Positions 26,089 to 35,231 of a stretch of DNA of 64,000 nt are shown piece by piece. Made by a program: the position numbers and the translations under genes. The stretch is from Streptomyces barringtoniae (GTDB lineage Bacteria; Actinomycetota; Actinomycetes; Streptomycetales; Streptomycetaceae): assembly GCF_020819595.1 (NCBI RefSeq), contig NZ_JAJHNP010000010.1, positions 300,154 to 364,153 on the forward strand. The letters are read 5' to 3'. Under the pieces are notes generated by a model. That model saw only the letters and a list, made by a program, of their open reading frames with translations. It was not told the origin of the DNA and ran no database searches. The stretch's first letter is position 1; each line of letters begins with the position of its first letter.

Positions 26089-26413
26089 ACGACCACCGAC
26101 GGACCAGGGGCCGCTCCCCCACCGCGGCCCCGCCCCGGCCAAGCACCCACCCGCGGAGCTGCGGGTAGTCGTGCCACCGGAACGGCACCCACCCACCAAC
26201 GGCACCCATGCCACCGCACCCGCGGAACTGCGGGCCGCCGGGGCGGCACGGGTGGGCGCAGCGGCACCCCGCCCGCGCGGACGAACGAAACACCCCGTCG
26301 CCCGACCGCGGGCACCCCGCACCCCACCAGCGCCGCCAAGCAAAACACCCCGGCGCCCAGCGGCAGCCCCGGCAAGCGAGACCCCGTCAGGCGCGCGGCA
26401 GCGCACGGGGCGG
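26089..26413. other. Non-coding spacer with palindromic REP-like elements
   Basis: This 325-bp spacer between the convergent galE and tetR genes holds no supported gene. It contains two near-identical 18-mers, CACCCGCGGAGCTGCGGG (26148-26165) and CACCCGCGGAACTGCGGG (26217-26234), each nearly self-complementary. Downstream are GCACGGGTGGGCGCAGCGGCACC-type motifs. The 16-mer CTGCGGGTAGTCGTGC (26159-26174) recurs with one change at 41781-41796. The elements probably act as terminators or are a dispersed repeat family. Confidence 0.6.
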
Positions 26414-27040
26414 TCACAAGGCCTTGAGCGCCCCCGCCGTAGCCCGAGCCAGCTTCTCCAGGTAGCCCTTCGGCAGCTTCGGGGAGCGGATGACCACCGC
26501 GCGCCAGTACAGCGGACCGGAGATCAGGTCGAGCGCGAGGTCGGGGTCGACGCCCGCCCGCACCTCCCCCCGCTGCTCCGCCGCCGCCACGATCTTGCTG
26601 GCCACGCCCTCCTGCCCGTCCCGCAGCGCCTTCTGGAAGGCGTCGGCGATGTCGGGATTGCGGGCGGCCTCCGCCTGGAGGTCGGGGATGATCTGCGAGG
26701 CGACCGGGTGGCGCAGGGCGCGGGACGTGACCTCGTACAGCAGGCGCAGGTCGCCTTCCAGAGAGCCCGTGTCGGGGACCGGCAGACCCAGTACCGCCAT
26801 CGCCGACACGACGTCCAGGACCAGGTGCAGCTTGGACCGCCACCGCCGGTACACCGCGGTCTTGCCGACGCCCGCCCGCCGCGCGATGCCCTCGATGGAC
26901 ATCCGCGCGTATCCGACGGCCGCGAGTTCCTCGAAGACCGCCGCCCGGATGGCCTCGGTCACATCCTCCCGGAGTACGGCGGCCCCGGCAGGGGTCCGGC
27001 GGCGCACACGCGTCGCGGGTTCGTCGGCGTTCGTCGTCAT
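26414..27040 (-). CDS. TetR-family transcriptional regulator
   Basis: A 208-residue repressor. The N-terminal helix-turn-helix reads M-S-I-E-G-I-A-R-R-A-G-V-G-K-T-A-V-Y-R-R-W (47-67). The C-terminal ligand domain resembles the TetR_C type found in efflux regulators. The gene is divergent from the TagGH-like ABC genes. The gap holds two copies of a 26-bp inverted repeat (27061-27134), the likely operators for autoregulation and control of the exporter. The effector is unknown. Confidence 0.9.
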   Translation of the reverse strand: MTTNADEPATRVRRRTPAGAAVLREDVTEAIRAAVFEELAAVGYARMSIEGIARRAGVGKTAVYRRWRSKLHLVLDVVSAMAVLGLPVPDTGSLEGDLRLLYEVTSRALRHPVASQIIPDLQAEAARNPDIADAFQKALRDGQEGVASKIVAAAEQRGEVRAGVDPDLALDLISGPLYWRAVVIRSPKLPKGYLEKLARATAGALKAL

Positions 27041-27060
27041 GACTCACAGCATAGGGCGTT

Positions 27061-27086
27061 ACGACGAAACGGTTGCGTTCCGACGT
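27061..27086. promoter_or_regulatory. TetR-type operator, copy 1
   Basis: A 26-bp inverted repeat with 9 of 13 symmetric pairs, of the form ACGNCGNAACG-NNNN-CGTTNCGNCGT. It starts 21 bp upstream of the tetR start codon. It is 22/26 identical to copy 2. Confidence 0.7.
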
Positions 27087-27108
27087 CGATTGGTTCTACG
27101 CTCACGAT

Positions 27109-27134
27109 GCGACGATACGGTCCCGTTCCGACGT
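27109..27134. promoter_or_regulatory. TetR-type operator, copy 2
   Basis: Second 26-bp element, sharing CGACGA, ACGGT and CGTTCCGACGT blocks with copy 1. The centre-to-centre distance is 48 bp. It lies 116 bp before the exporter permease start. Two sites in one divergent promoter region suggest control in both directions. Confidence 0.68.
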
Positions 27135-27249
27135 AAGAGAACGTGAAGAGAAGCGTAAGGAAACGAACGCACGTCGGACGGCGGGTCCCCGACGCGCCCC
27201 GGCCCCGGCCGGACGCACCACCCCCTCCCCCCGAGCGAAAGCAGCGGAT

Positions 27250-28164
27250 GTGAGCCAGGTCCTCGACACACCGCCCCCCACCCAGGCCCCGGCCGACGAC
27301 GACCTCGCGGCACTGGCCGCCCGGCACGGCCTGTCGGTCAGTGGCGCCCGCCCCTCCCTGCCGGAGTACATCCGCCAGCTGTGGGCCCGGCGCCACTTCA
27401 TCACCGCCTTCGCCACGGCCAAGCTGACCGCGCAGTACAGCGAGGCCAAGCTCGGCCAGATCTGGCAGGTCATGACCCCGCTGCTGAACGCGGCGGTCTA
27501 CTACTTCATCTTCGGCGTGCTGCTCGGCACCAAGAAGGGCGTCCCGGACTACGTTCCGTTCCTGGTCACCGGCGTGTTCGTGTGGACGTTCACGCAGAGT
27601 TCGATCCAGGTCGGCACCCGGGCGATCTCCGGCAACCTGGGCCTGGTCCGCGCCCTGCACTTCCCGCGCGCCGCCCTGCCGATCTCCTTCTGCATCCAGC
27701 AGCTCCAGCAGCTGCTGTTCTCGATGGCCGCGCTGGTCGTCATCCTGCTCTCCTTCGGCCTGCCGATCACCGTCGGCTGGCTCCTGGTGATCCCCACGCT
27801 GATCCTGCAGTTCCTGTTCAACGCGGGCATGGCGATGATCATGGCGCGGATGGGCGCCAAGACCCCGGACATCGCCCAGCTGATGCCGTTCGTGCTGCGC
27901 ACCTGGATGTACGTGTCGGGTGTGATGTGGAGCATCAGCAAGCTCACCAAGAAGGACAACCTGCCGCACATCGTCACGGTCATGCTGGAGAACAACCCGG
28001 CCGCGATCTACATCGACCTCATGCGCTACGCGCTGATCAAGAGCTTCCACGCCAAGCAGCTGCCCCCGCACGTGTGGGCGACCGCCACCGGCTGGGCCCT
28101 GCTCGCCGGCGTCGGAGGCTTCATCTACTTCTGGAAGGCTGAGGAGAAGTACGGCCGTGGCTGA
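27250..28164 (+). CDS. ABC-2 type polysaccharide/teichoic acid exporter permease (TagG/Wzm-like)
   Basis: A 304-residue permease. After about 55 hydrophilic residues an amphipathic segment and about six membrane helices follow (first near 83-105), with the ABC2_membrane pattern of TagG/Wzm proteins that flip lipid-linked wall polymers outward. The GTG at 27250 is chosen. An in-frame ATG at 27073 would place the operator repeats inside the coding region and give an Arg-rich N-terminus unlike the family. It overlaps the ATPase gene by 8 bp, so the two subunits are coupled. Confidence 0.88.
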   Translation: MSQVLDTPPPTQAPADDDLAALAARHGLSVSGARPSLPEYIRQLWARRHFITAFATAKLTAQYSEAKLGQIWQVMTPLLNAAVYYFIFGVLLGTKKGVPDYVPFLVTGVFVWTFTQSSIQVGTRAISGNLGLVRALHFPRAALPISFCIQQLQQLLFSMAALVVILLSFGLPITVGWLLVIPTLILQFLFNAGMAMIMARMGAKTPDIAQLMPFVLRTWMYVSGVMWSISKLTKKDNLPHIVTVMLENNPAAIYIDLMRYALIKSFHAKQLPPHVWATATGWALLAGVGGFIYFWKAEEKYGRG

Positions 28165-28993
28165 GCAGACCCCCACCGAGAAGATCCCCACCGTCGTCTG
28201 CGACGACGTCGACATCGTCTACCGAGTCAACGGCACCGGCTCCGGCCGCGGCTCCGCCACCGCCGCCCTCAACCGCATCCTGCGCCGCAAGCAGACCGAG
28301 AAGGCGGCCGGGGTGCGCCGGGTGCACGCGGTGAAGAAGGTGTCGTTCGTCGCCTACAAGGGTGAGGCGATCGGCCTCATCGGCACCAACGGCTCCGGCA
28401 AGTCGACGCTGCTGAAGGCCGTCGCCGGGCTGCTCCCCGTGGAGAACGGCCACATCTACACCAACGGCCAGCCCTCCCTGCTCGGCGTCAACGCGGCACT
28501 GATGAACGACCTGACGGGTGAACGCAACGTCTACCTCGGCGGGCTCGCCATGGGCATGACGCGAGAGCAGGTCAGGGAGCGTTACGACGACATCGTCGAC
28601 TTCTCCGGGATCAACGAGAAGGGTGACTTCATCACCCTGCCGATGCGCACGTACTCCTCCGGCATGGCCGCCCGGCTGCGCTTCTCCATCGCCGCCGCGA
28701 AGGACCACGACGTGCTCCTCATCGACGAGGCGCTGGCCACCGGAGACCGCAGGTTCCAGATGCGCTCCGAGGAACGCATCCGCGAACTGCGCGAGAAGGC
28801 GGGTACGGTCTTCCTGGTGAGCCACAACAACAAGTCGATCCGCGACACCTGCGAGCGGACCCTGTGGCTGGAGCGCGGCGAGCTGCGCATGGACGGGCCG
28901 ACCGAGGACGTCATGAAGGAGTACGAGGCCTTCAGCGGCGACAAGAGCGACAAGACGACGAAGAAGAAGCCGGCACCCGACAAGGCGGCCTGA
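28157..28993 (+). CDS. ABC exporter ATP-binding protein (TagH/Wzt-like)
   Basis: A 278-residue ATPase that powers the preceding permease. Walker A is G-T-N-G-S-G-K-S-T (76-84), the signature is Y-S-S-G-M-A-A-R-L (166-174), Walker B is V-L-L-I-D-E (186-191) and the switch His is H223. The L-I-G-x-N-G-S-G-K-S-T-L-L and A-L-M-N-D-L-T-G-E-R-N patterns place it with teichoic acid/O-antigen exporters. The C-terminus is short and lacks a Wzt sugar-binding domain. The GTG start overlaps the permease stop. Confidence 0.92.
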   Translation: MAEQTPTEKIPTVVCDDVDIVYRVNGTGSGRGSATAALNRILRRKQTEKAAGVRRVHAVKKVSFVAYKGEAIGLIGTNGSGKSTLLKAVAGLLPVENGHIYTNGQPSLLGVNAALMNDLTGERNVYLGGLAMGMTREQVRERYDDIVDFSGINEKGDFITLPMRTYSSGMAARLRFSIAAAKDHDVLLIDEALATGDRRFQMRSEERIRELREKAGTVFLVSHNNKSIRDTCERTLWLERGELRMDGPTEDVMKEYEAFSGDKSDKTTKKKPAPDKAA

Positions 28994-29186
28994 GCGAGGT
29001 CGGAGCGGAGCGGGCCCGGGGTAAGAAGACGGCATAAAAGTTACCGAGAGGGAAACCGTAGGCCACGGAACGCCTTCTTCCTCCTTGGGCTGTTCTTACT
29101 CCGAGCGCCGTTATCCCTTTCATCCGCTTAGTGACAGTATGTTATGAAGGGTGACCCCAACCGACCGACCGAAGGAGTCCACCGCG
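28994..29186 (+). promoter_or_regulatory. AT-richer leader/promoter region before GT2-TagF paralogue 4
   Basis: This 193-bp spacer is clearly less GC-rich than its surroundings. GTAAGAA (29021-29027) is mirrored by TTCTTAC (29093-29099). The stretch 29131-29150 (TTAGTGAC...TATGTTATG) could contain a -10. GAAGGAGT (29171-29178) is a strong ribosome site for the ATG at 29187. Probably an independent promoter. Confidence 0.4.
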
Positions 29187-31394
29187 ATGCCCCAACTCAG
29201 CGTCATCGTCTACGGACCGAACGCACAGGGGCATCTGACGGAGTTGCTGGACTCCCTGGAAGCCCGCCCGCTCCCCGACGCCGAGGTCGTCGTCGCCGCG
29301 GTCGGCGACTGGGCGCGGGAGACGGCCGAGGGCCACGCCCCCGAGACGGTGGTCGTCCCGCTGCCGGAGGGCACCGGTGACGCGGCGGCCCGGGCCGCCG
29401 GCGCCGCCCGCGCGACCGGCCGCTGGCTGCACTTCGTCCACGCCAAGGACAGCCTGCCGGCCGGCGCCCCCCGGCTGATCGCCGAGCGGACCGCCGAGCT
29501 GGACGCCGCGGACGGTGCCGGGGTGGACGTACTCGTCTTCGACCACGTCACCACCACCTGGCAGACCGCCGCCACCCCCTCCCGCGACGGCCGGCTCCTC
29601 GCCGCCGTCGGCCGCGACAGCCTGCCCCTGGACGAGGCCGCCGACCTGCTGCGCCTCACCCCGCTGCTCGGCAACCGCGCCCTGCGCGCCGAGTTCTGGC
29701 GGGCACACGAGGAGCACCTCACCACCGACGACGAACCGCAGGCCGCACACGCCGCCCTGCTGCACGCCGGCCGCGTCGCCTGCCTGAACCAGGCGGCGTA
29801 CGAGAACCGTGAACTGCGCCCCGAGAGCCTGCCGCCGCTCGCCCCCGAGGACCGGTTCGAGCTGATCGAGCGCTACGAGTCGCTGCTCGCGCTCGCCAAG
29901 GACCGCCGCGCCGCCCGCACGGTGCTGTACGACCTGATGATGCGCGACCTGGTGCGCACCTTCGCCGGCGAGAACCTGCCCGACGCGGTGGCCCGCGAGT
30001 TCTTCCGCCGGGCCTCCCTCGCCGCGGTCCGCTGGCGCCCCGAGAACCACGAGCACCCGGCCGGTGTGGAGGGCGTACGTCACGCCCTGCTGGAGGAGGG
30101 CGCGTACACCAAGTACCGCGCGTTCCAGGCCGCCAACCGCGCCCGCCGCGCCGCCAAGAAGGCCGTACGGACCCGGAAGAAGCAGGTCGGCGCCAAGCTC
30201 CGCGACCAGCAGTACCGCCGCGCCCTGACCCGCCCGGTCGACCCGAACCTGGCCGTGTTCGCCGCCTACTGGGAGCGCGGGGTGGCCTGCAACCCGGCCG
30301 CGATCGCCGCAGAGCTCCGCGAACTCGCCCCGCACATCCGCCCGGTGTGGGTGGTGTCGAAGAGCAACGAGGCCCTGCTGCCGCCCGGCACCGACCATGT
30401 GATCCCCGGCACCCGCCGCTACTGGGAGACCCTGGCCACCGCCAAGTACCTCGTCAACAACGTCAACTTCCCCAACGCGGTGGTCAAGCGCTCCGACGCG
30501 ATCCACCTCCAGACCCACCACGGCACCCCGCTCAAGCGCATGGGCCTGGACCAGATGGAGCACCCGGCCGCCGCCAAGGGCCTGGACTTCGACGCCCTGC
30601 TGGCCCGCATCGACAAGTGGGACTACAGCGTCAGCGCCAACAGCCACTCCACCCGCATGTGGGAACGCGCCTACCCGGCCCGCTACACCTCGCTGGACCA
30701 CGGCTACCCGCGCAACGACGTCTTCTACTCGGCCACCGCCGCCGACGTCCGCGCAGCCCGCGAGCGCCTCGGCATCCCGCGCGGCAAGACGGCCGTCCTC
30801 TACGCGCCCACCCACCGCGACTACGAGGCCGGCTTCACCCCGCGCCTGGACCTCGCCGCCCTCGCCGACCGCCTCGGCGAGGACACGGTCCTGCTGGTCC
30901 GCGCCCACTACTTCTACGGCGGCGCCGCCTCCCCGCTGACCGGTCTGCGCCGCTCCGGCCGGATCATCGACGTCTCCTCCTACGACCCCGTCGAGGAGCT
31001 GTGCCTGGCCGCCGACGCGCTGGTCACGGACTACTCGTCGATCATGTTCGACTACGCCAACCTCGACCGCCCGATCGTCGTCTACGCAGACGACTGGGAG
31101 ACCTACCGGACCACCCGCGGCGTCTACTTCGACCTCATGACCGACCACCCCGGCCAGGTCGCCCGCACCCAGGAGGAGCTGACGGAGATCTTCGCCTCCG
31201 GCGCCTGGCGCGACGAGAGCGCGACCAAGGCTCGGGCCGCCTTCCGGCGCCGGTTCTGCGAGTACGACGACGGCCGCGCCGCCGAACGGGTCGTACGACG
31301 GGTGTTCCTGGGCGAACCGGAGGAGTCACTGCCACCGGTGGTCCCACTCGAGGAACGCACCCCCGCCCCGACCCCCGAGGAGGCCTCGGCATGA
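29187..31394 (+). CDS. GT2-degenerate / CDP-glycerol glycerophosphotransferase-like protein (paralogue 4)
   Basis: A 735-residue protein aligned end to end with the three paralogues at 12-19 kb. Its N-terminal GT2-fold region has lost the catalytic signatures: V-D-D-x-S-x-D is replaced by V-V-V-A-A-V-G-D, and L-D-S-D-D by V-H-A-K-D-S (84-89). The C-terminal TagF-like domain is complete: H-H-G-T-P-L-K with His445, second His574 (R-A-H-Y-F-Y), Y-A-P-T-H-R-D and V-T-D-Y-S-S-I-M-F-D-Y. It is therefore probably only a glycerophospho- or phospho-sugar transferase. It follows the TagGH-like exporter and overlaps the next GT2 gene by 4 bp (ATGA). Confidence 0.88.
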   Translation: MPQLSVIVYGPNAQGHLTELLDSLEARPLPDAEVVVAAVGDWARETAEGHAPETVVVPLPEGTGDAAARAAGAARATGRWLHFVHAKDSLPAGAPRLIAERTAELDAADGAGVDVLVFDHVTTTWQTAATPSRDGRLLAAVGRDSLPLDEAADLLRLTPLLGNRALRAEFWRAHEEHLTTDDEPQAAHAALLHAGRVACLNQAAYENRELRPESLPPLAPEDRFELIERYESLLALAKDRRAARTVLYDLMMRDLVRTFAGENLPDAVAREFFRRASLAAVRWRPENHEHPAGVEGVRHALLEEGAYTKYRAFQAANRARRAAKKAVRTRKKQVGAKLRDQQYRRALTRPVDPNLAVFAAYWERGVACNPAAIAAELRELAPHIRPVWVVSKSNEALLPPGTDHVIPGTRRYWETLATAKYLVNNVNFPNAVVKRSDAIHLQTHHGTPLKRMGLDQMEHPAAAKGLDFDALLARIDKWDYSVSANSHSTRMWERAYPARYTSLDHGYPRNDVFYSATAADVRAARERLGIPRGKTAVLYAPTHRDYEAGFTPRLDLAALADRLGEDTVLLVRAHYFYGGAASPLTGLRRSGRIIDVSSYDPVEELCLAADALVTDYSSIMFDYANLDRPIVVYADDWETYRTTRGVYFDLMTDHPGQVARTQEELTEIFASGAWRDESATKARAAFRRRFCEYDDGRAAERVVRRVFLGEPEESLPPVVPLEERTPAPTPEEASA

Positions 31395-33055
31395 CGACCC
31401 CCGACGTGACGGTGACGGTCATCGTCTTCAACGACGCCGCCCGCCTTCCCCGGGCGGTCGCCTCGCTGCGCGCGCAGACGCACGCGAACATCGAGATCAT
31501 CATCAGCGACGACCACTCCACGGACGACACGCCCGCGGTGGCGCGCCGGCTGGAGTCGGAGGACTCCCGCATCCGCTACCTCCGCCTGCCGGAGAACAGC
31601 GGCGGCTGCAGCGCCCCGCGCAACCGCGCGATCGAGATCGCCCGGGCGCCGTATCTGATGTTCCTCGACAGCGACGACGAACTCCCGCCCCGCGCGGTCG
31701 AGTTGCTGCTCGCCGCACACCGCGAGCGCGAGGTGGACTTCACCATGGGCGCGGTGCGCCGGGTGCGGGTGGACAACGGCCGACGCACGACGTGGATGCC
31801 GCACCTGGTGGCCGAGCGCCGCACGGTGGAGGGCATCGAGGCCGACCCGCGGCTGCTGTTCGAGCACCTGTCGACCAGCAAGATGTACGCGCGTTCCTTC
31901 CTGGACCGGCACGAGCTGCGCTTCCCGGAGGGCATCCACTACGAGGACCAGCTGTTCTCGGCGCAGGCGTACTGCCTGGCGCAGGCGTTCACGATCATCC
32001 CGGACCCGGTGTACGTCTGGTACATCGACCCGTTCGCGGCGGCGGCGACGGCCTCGATCTCGAACCAGCGGCACAAGGTCACCAACGTCCGCGACCGCGT
32101 CCACGTCCAGCGTCTGATCGACGACTTCCTGGTGGAGAGCGGGCACGCGGGGCTGCGCGAGGACAAGGACTACAAGTTCCTCAAGCACGACTTCCGGATG
32201 TACGCGGGCGACCTGCCCTACCGGGACGAGGAGTGGCTGACCGCCTTCGCCGACATCATGAACCCGTACCTGGAGACGCTGTCCCCGGGTGCGTTCGCCC
32301 GCCTGCCCCGCCACGAGCGGGTGGTGCTGGAGCTGCTGCGGGAAGGCCGCCTGGACGACGTCCGGCTCGCGGCCCGCGGTCTCGGGCACGGGGTGGCGCC
32401 GCGGCAGGTCACGGCCGACGCGTCCGGTGTCCCGTACTGGGGCGGCAGCGTGCCCTCGTCCGACCGCACGCGGGGCGAACTGGACGTGTCGGACCTGGAG
32501 CTGGACACGCGCCCGTTCCCGAGCGCGCAGTTCCGTCACGAGATCACGGAGCTGACTCCCGGCCCCGGCGCCTCGCTCACCCTGGCCATCCGCACGTACG
32601 ACCCGGGTCTGCGCCTGCCGGTCGGCCCGCAGCGAGCCGGCCTGGTCCTCTCCCCCGGCAACCGCCGGATGACGGTCCCCTTCCGCCTGGACCCGGTCCG
32701 TCCCGGCCTCTTCGAGGGCACGGTCCGCCTGGACCTGGCCGAGGCCCCGCTCCCCCTGCAGGGCTTCGCCGGCGTACGCCACCCCCTGGTCCGCCTCCAG
32801 CAGCAGGGCCTGTCCAACTCCGGCATCCTGCTGGCCCCGCTCACCTTCCCCACCCGCACCGCCCGCATCGACTACCGCTCCGGCGCGACCCCGCACGAGG
32901 TCACCATCGAGCCGGAGGGCCGCAACCCGGGCCGGCTGCAGCTGCGCTGGCGCCCGGTGGGAGTCACGGCCCGTGTCATCCGCCCGGTCGTGCAGAGGGT
33001 TGCCCGCCCGAAGGTCCGCAAGGCGGCGAAGCTGCTGTCCAGCGTGCTGAGGTAA
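31391..33055 (+). CDS. GT2 family glycosyltransferase
   Basis: A 554-residue protein. The GT2 domain has S-D-D-H-S-T-D (39-45) and F-L-D-S-D-D (91-96), with intact donor and metal motifs. The C-terminal 200 residues form a beta-rich domain ending in a basic helix (R-V-A-R-P-K-V-R-K-A-A-K), likely membrane-contacting. It resembles the GT2 protein at 23027 but without the repeat insert. The ATG overlaps the stop of paralogue 4, so the two are translated together and may act in sequence on the same polymer. Confidence 0.88.
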   Translation: MTTPDVTVTVIVFNDAARLPRAVASLRAQTHANIEIIISDDHSTDDTPAVARRLESEDSRIRYLRLPENSGGCSAPRNRAIEIARAPYLMFLDSDDELPPRAVELLLAAHREREVDFTMGAVRRVRVDNGRRTTWMPHLVAERRTVEGIEADPRLLFEHLSTSKMYARSFLDRHELRFPEGIHYEDQLFSAQAYCLAQAFTIIPDPVYVWYIDPFAAAATASISNQRHKVTNVRDRVHVQRLIDDFLVESGHAGLREDKDYKFLKHDFRMYAGDLPYRDEEWLTAFADIMNPYLETLSPGAFARLPRHERVVLELLREGRLDDVRLAARGLGHGVAPRQVTADASGVPYWGGSVPSSDRTRGELDVSDLELDTRPFPSAQFRHEITELTPGPGASLTLAIRTYDPGLRLPVGPQRAGLVLSPGNRRMTVPFRLDPVRPGLFEGTVRLDLAEAPLPLQGFAGVRHPLVRLQQQGLSNSGILLAPLTFPTRTARIDYRSGATPHEVTIEPEGRNPGRLQLRWRPVGVTARVIRPVVQRVARPKVRKAAKLLSSVLR

Positions 33056-33058
33056 GAG

Positions 33059-33078
33059 GGCGGCTTCGAAGCGCCGCC
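33059..33078 (+). terminator. Hairpin after the GT2 gene
   Basis: GGCGGC (33059-33064) pairs with GCCGCC (33073-33078). The enclosed bases contain the palindrome GCTTCGAAGC, forming a continuous-stem candidate 3 bp after the stop. Confidence 0.55.
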
Positions 33079-33163
33079 GGGGTGCGGGTCCGTGGGCGAC
33101 TGCGGGCCCGCCGTGGCACGCTGTCAGCGCCGGTGAGCCACCCCACCCCCGCCCGGCGACAGC

Positions 33164-34675
33164 TCAGGGCACCACTCGGTACAGGACCTGGGCGGACGGG
33201 CCGGTGGTCACCTTCCGAAGACCCGGTCCCGCCAGGCTCTTCGGGCCCACGACCCACTTCACGCCGTACTCCCGCAGAATCCCGGCCCGGTCGGCAGCGG
33301 ACGTCCCCGCGGCGAAGTAGCGGGCAACCGCATCCTCCCGCCGCGCGGCGTCCGGCAGGAACACGTCCGGATAGCCCGGCGCCACGGTGTACGGCCCGTA
33401 CGCGGGGATCTGCCGAGCCGGCGTCGTCCGGGCCATCACCACGTCCCCGTACTTCACCCACGGCGTGATCCAGTGGTACCCCACCCACGGCGTCCGGTAC
33501 TTCGCCGCGAGCGCCGAAGGCAGGGCCGCCCTCCCGGTCACATAACCGAGCGTCCCGGCCTGCGTCCACGCGCCGACCAGCAGGGCGGCACCCAGCACGC
33601 ACGCCCAGCCCACCCGTACGGCCCGCCGTCCGGCCGAGACGACCTCCAGCGCGGCCGCGAGCTGCGCCGGGATCAGCGCGGCGGGCAGGGCGCGGCCCCA
33701 GGAGTAGTGGCCGGACAGCCCGCCCGCGGCGAACACCAGCACGCCGAGGACGAAGAACAGGACCAACGGGTCCCAGCGGTCGCGGCGGAAGCGCAGCACC
33801 AGCGCCGCCACCCCGAGCAGCACCAGGCCGAACCGTGCGGCCAGGTCCTCGTACAGCGGCTTGTGGATGGCCTCCAGGTCCGCGCCGGCGGAGAAGAGGG
33901 AGAAGAAGTCGTAGTACGGCCACAGCCACAGCAGGAGCAGGCCCAGGGCGAGCGCGGCGGACAGACGCAGCAGCACCGGGCGGGGCGGTCGCGCCGCGAT
34001 CACCATCGCCAGGGCGCCCAGAGAGGCCACCACGCCGGTGAACTGGTGGCACAGCAGGATCAGCGCCCAGAGCACGCCGAGCCACAGCCACCTTGCCCAC
34101 GCGGCCTGCTCCCGCATCGCGCGCGTGAGCCAGGCCCAGAAGTGGAAGGTGAGGCCGAGCGCGAGGACGCTGGGGTAGGACACCGTCAGCGCAAGGGAGT
34201 TCAGGCCCAGGAAGCCGGACCAGTTGAACAGCAGCGGGCCCCAGAGGAAGAGCAGGCCGAGCAGGGCCAGGGCGGGGGCCGCGCGGTGCGGGGACAGGGT
34301 GCGGACGTACCGCCAGACGCCGGTGACCAGCAGGGACAGGCCGACCAGCGCGGCCAGCCGCAGGACCACGAACACCGACAGGCCGGTCAGCTTGGCGACC
34401 ACGCCCAGGACCAGCATCCACGGCGAGAAGTAGGGGCTCGGCGTGTCCGCATCGACCAGCGGGTTGCCGGGGTGGAACGGATTGTGGCTCAGGCGCTGGA
34501 CCGTGGCCGCGTGCATGCCGAGGTCGCCCGCCCAGGGCAGGCGGACGATCACCAGGAGCAGCAGTACGACGACGAGCGCGGCGGCGGCCTGCGGCAGGGC
34601 GCGGCCGGCCCGCGCGGCGCGCGGCGGGGGCGGTGTACGGCTCACCCGCTCAGTATCAGACGGTGCGGTGTGCAT
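33164..34675 (-). CDS. Large polytopic membrane protein of unknown function (glycosyltransferase-like)
   Basis: About 503 residues with some eleven to twelve membrane helices. A first external loop contains H-N-P-F-H-P-G-N-P-L-V-D-A-D-T-P-S-P-Y-F, rich in Asp/Asn/His as in GT-C type enzymes. The soluble C-terminal part (R-T-T-P-A-R-Q-I-P-A-Y-G to the end) is external. I do not recognise a catalytic signature with certainty. The start is uncertain: ATG 34675 overlaps the gtrA-like gene by 20 bp, and GTG 34645 would avoid overlap. It pairs with the GtrA protein, as many GtrA-linked glycosyltransferases do. Confidence 0.75.
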   Translation of the reverse strand: MHTAPSDTERVSRTPPPPRAARAGRALPQAAAALVVVLLLLVIVRLPWAGDLGMHAATVQRLSHNPFHPGNPLVDADTPSPYFSPWMLVLGVVAKLTGLSVFVVLRLAALVGLSLLVTGVWRYVRTLSPHRAAPALALLGLLFLWGPLLFNWSGFLGLNSLALTVSYPSVLALGLTFHFWAWLTRAMREQAAWARWLWLGVLWALILLCHQFTGVVASLGALAMVIAARPPRPVLLRLSAALALGLLLLWLWPYYDFFSLFSAGADLEAIHKPLYEDLAARFGLVLLGVAALVLRFRRDRWDPLVLFFVLGVLVFAAGGLSGHYSWGRALPAALIPAQLAAALEVVSAGRRAVRVGWACVLGAALLVGAWTQAGTLGYVTGRAALPSALAAKYRTPWVGYHWITPWVKYGDVVMARTTPARQIPAYGPYTVAPGYPDVFLPDAARREDAVARYFAAGTSAADRAGILREYGVKWVVGPKSLAGPGLRKVTTGPSAQVLYRVVP

Positions 34676-35144
34676 CCTGCTGGAACACCCAAGTGCGGTA
34701 GACGAGGAACCGGAAGGCGGAGGCCAGCACGATCGACAGTGCCTTCGCCGCATTCGATTCCAGCACGCTGTGCAGGCCGAGACCGTGGTAACCGAGCCAG
34801 AACAGGCCGATTTCCATCACGACACCGAGGCCGCTGAAGACGAAGAACAGGGTGATCTGACTGCGCGTGCGCGAGGACCGGTCGCGATAGGCGAAATAGC
34901 GGAAGCCCAGGTAATTGGTCGCCATGGCGATACAGCTGGCCAGGACGGTCGCGGTCATCGCCTGCCAACCCAGGCCGCGCAGCAGCAGGTTGAAGACCAG
35001 GAAATTGACGAGGACCCCACTGCCGCCGACGATCCCGAATTTCACGACCTCCAGCACGACCCGCCTGACGGGCCGCCGCGCCGGAGCCGGCGCGGGGGGC
35101 GCCGCCGGGCGGGTCTCGGTGATCTCGGTGAGTTGAACAGTCAC
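34656..35144 (-). CDS. GtrA family membrane protein
   Basis: About 162 residues with four membrane helices and the GtrA pattern (V-K-F-G-I-V-G-G-S-G-V-L-V-N-F, then N-Y-L-G-F-R-Y-F-A-Y, ending V-Y-R-T-W-V-F). GtrA proteins are thought to help translocate polyprenyl-phosphate-linked sugars across the membrane for a GT-C partner. The GTG at 35144 is preferred over an in-frame codon at 35222 because it has a GGGTCTGGGCT ribosome site. The next gene in the operon is the large membrane protein, a plausible partner. A promoter is likely in the AT-rich stretch 35170-35215. Confidence 0.85.
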   Translation of the reverse strand: MTVQLTEITETRPAAPPAPAPARRPVRRVVLEVVKFGIVGGSGVLVNFLVFNLLLRGLGWQAMTATVLASCIAMATNYLGFRYFAYRDRSSRTRSQITLFFVFSGLGVVMEIGLFWLGYHGLGLHSVLESNAAKALSIVLASAFRFLVYRTWVFQQDAHRTV

Positions 35145-35231
35145 AGCCCAGACCCTATCCGAAGGCCACCGATTAGCAGGAAACGGTAAATTCGCTGATC
35201 GTTTTTGGCTAAGGGTCGGCAAGAAAGGGAA

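Noticed and set aside
27073..27249. Upstream ATG start for the TagG-like permease
   Set aside because: It would place the operator repeats inside the coding sequence and add 59 Arg-rich residues not seen in the family.
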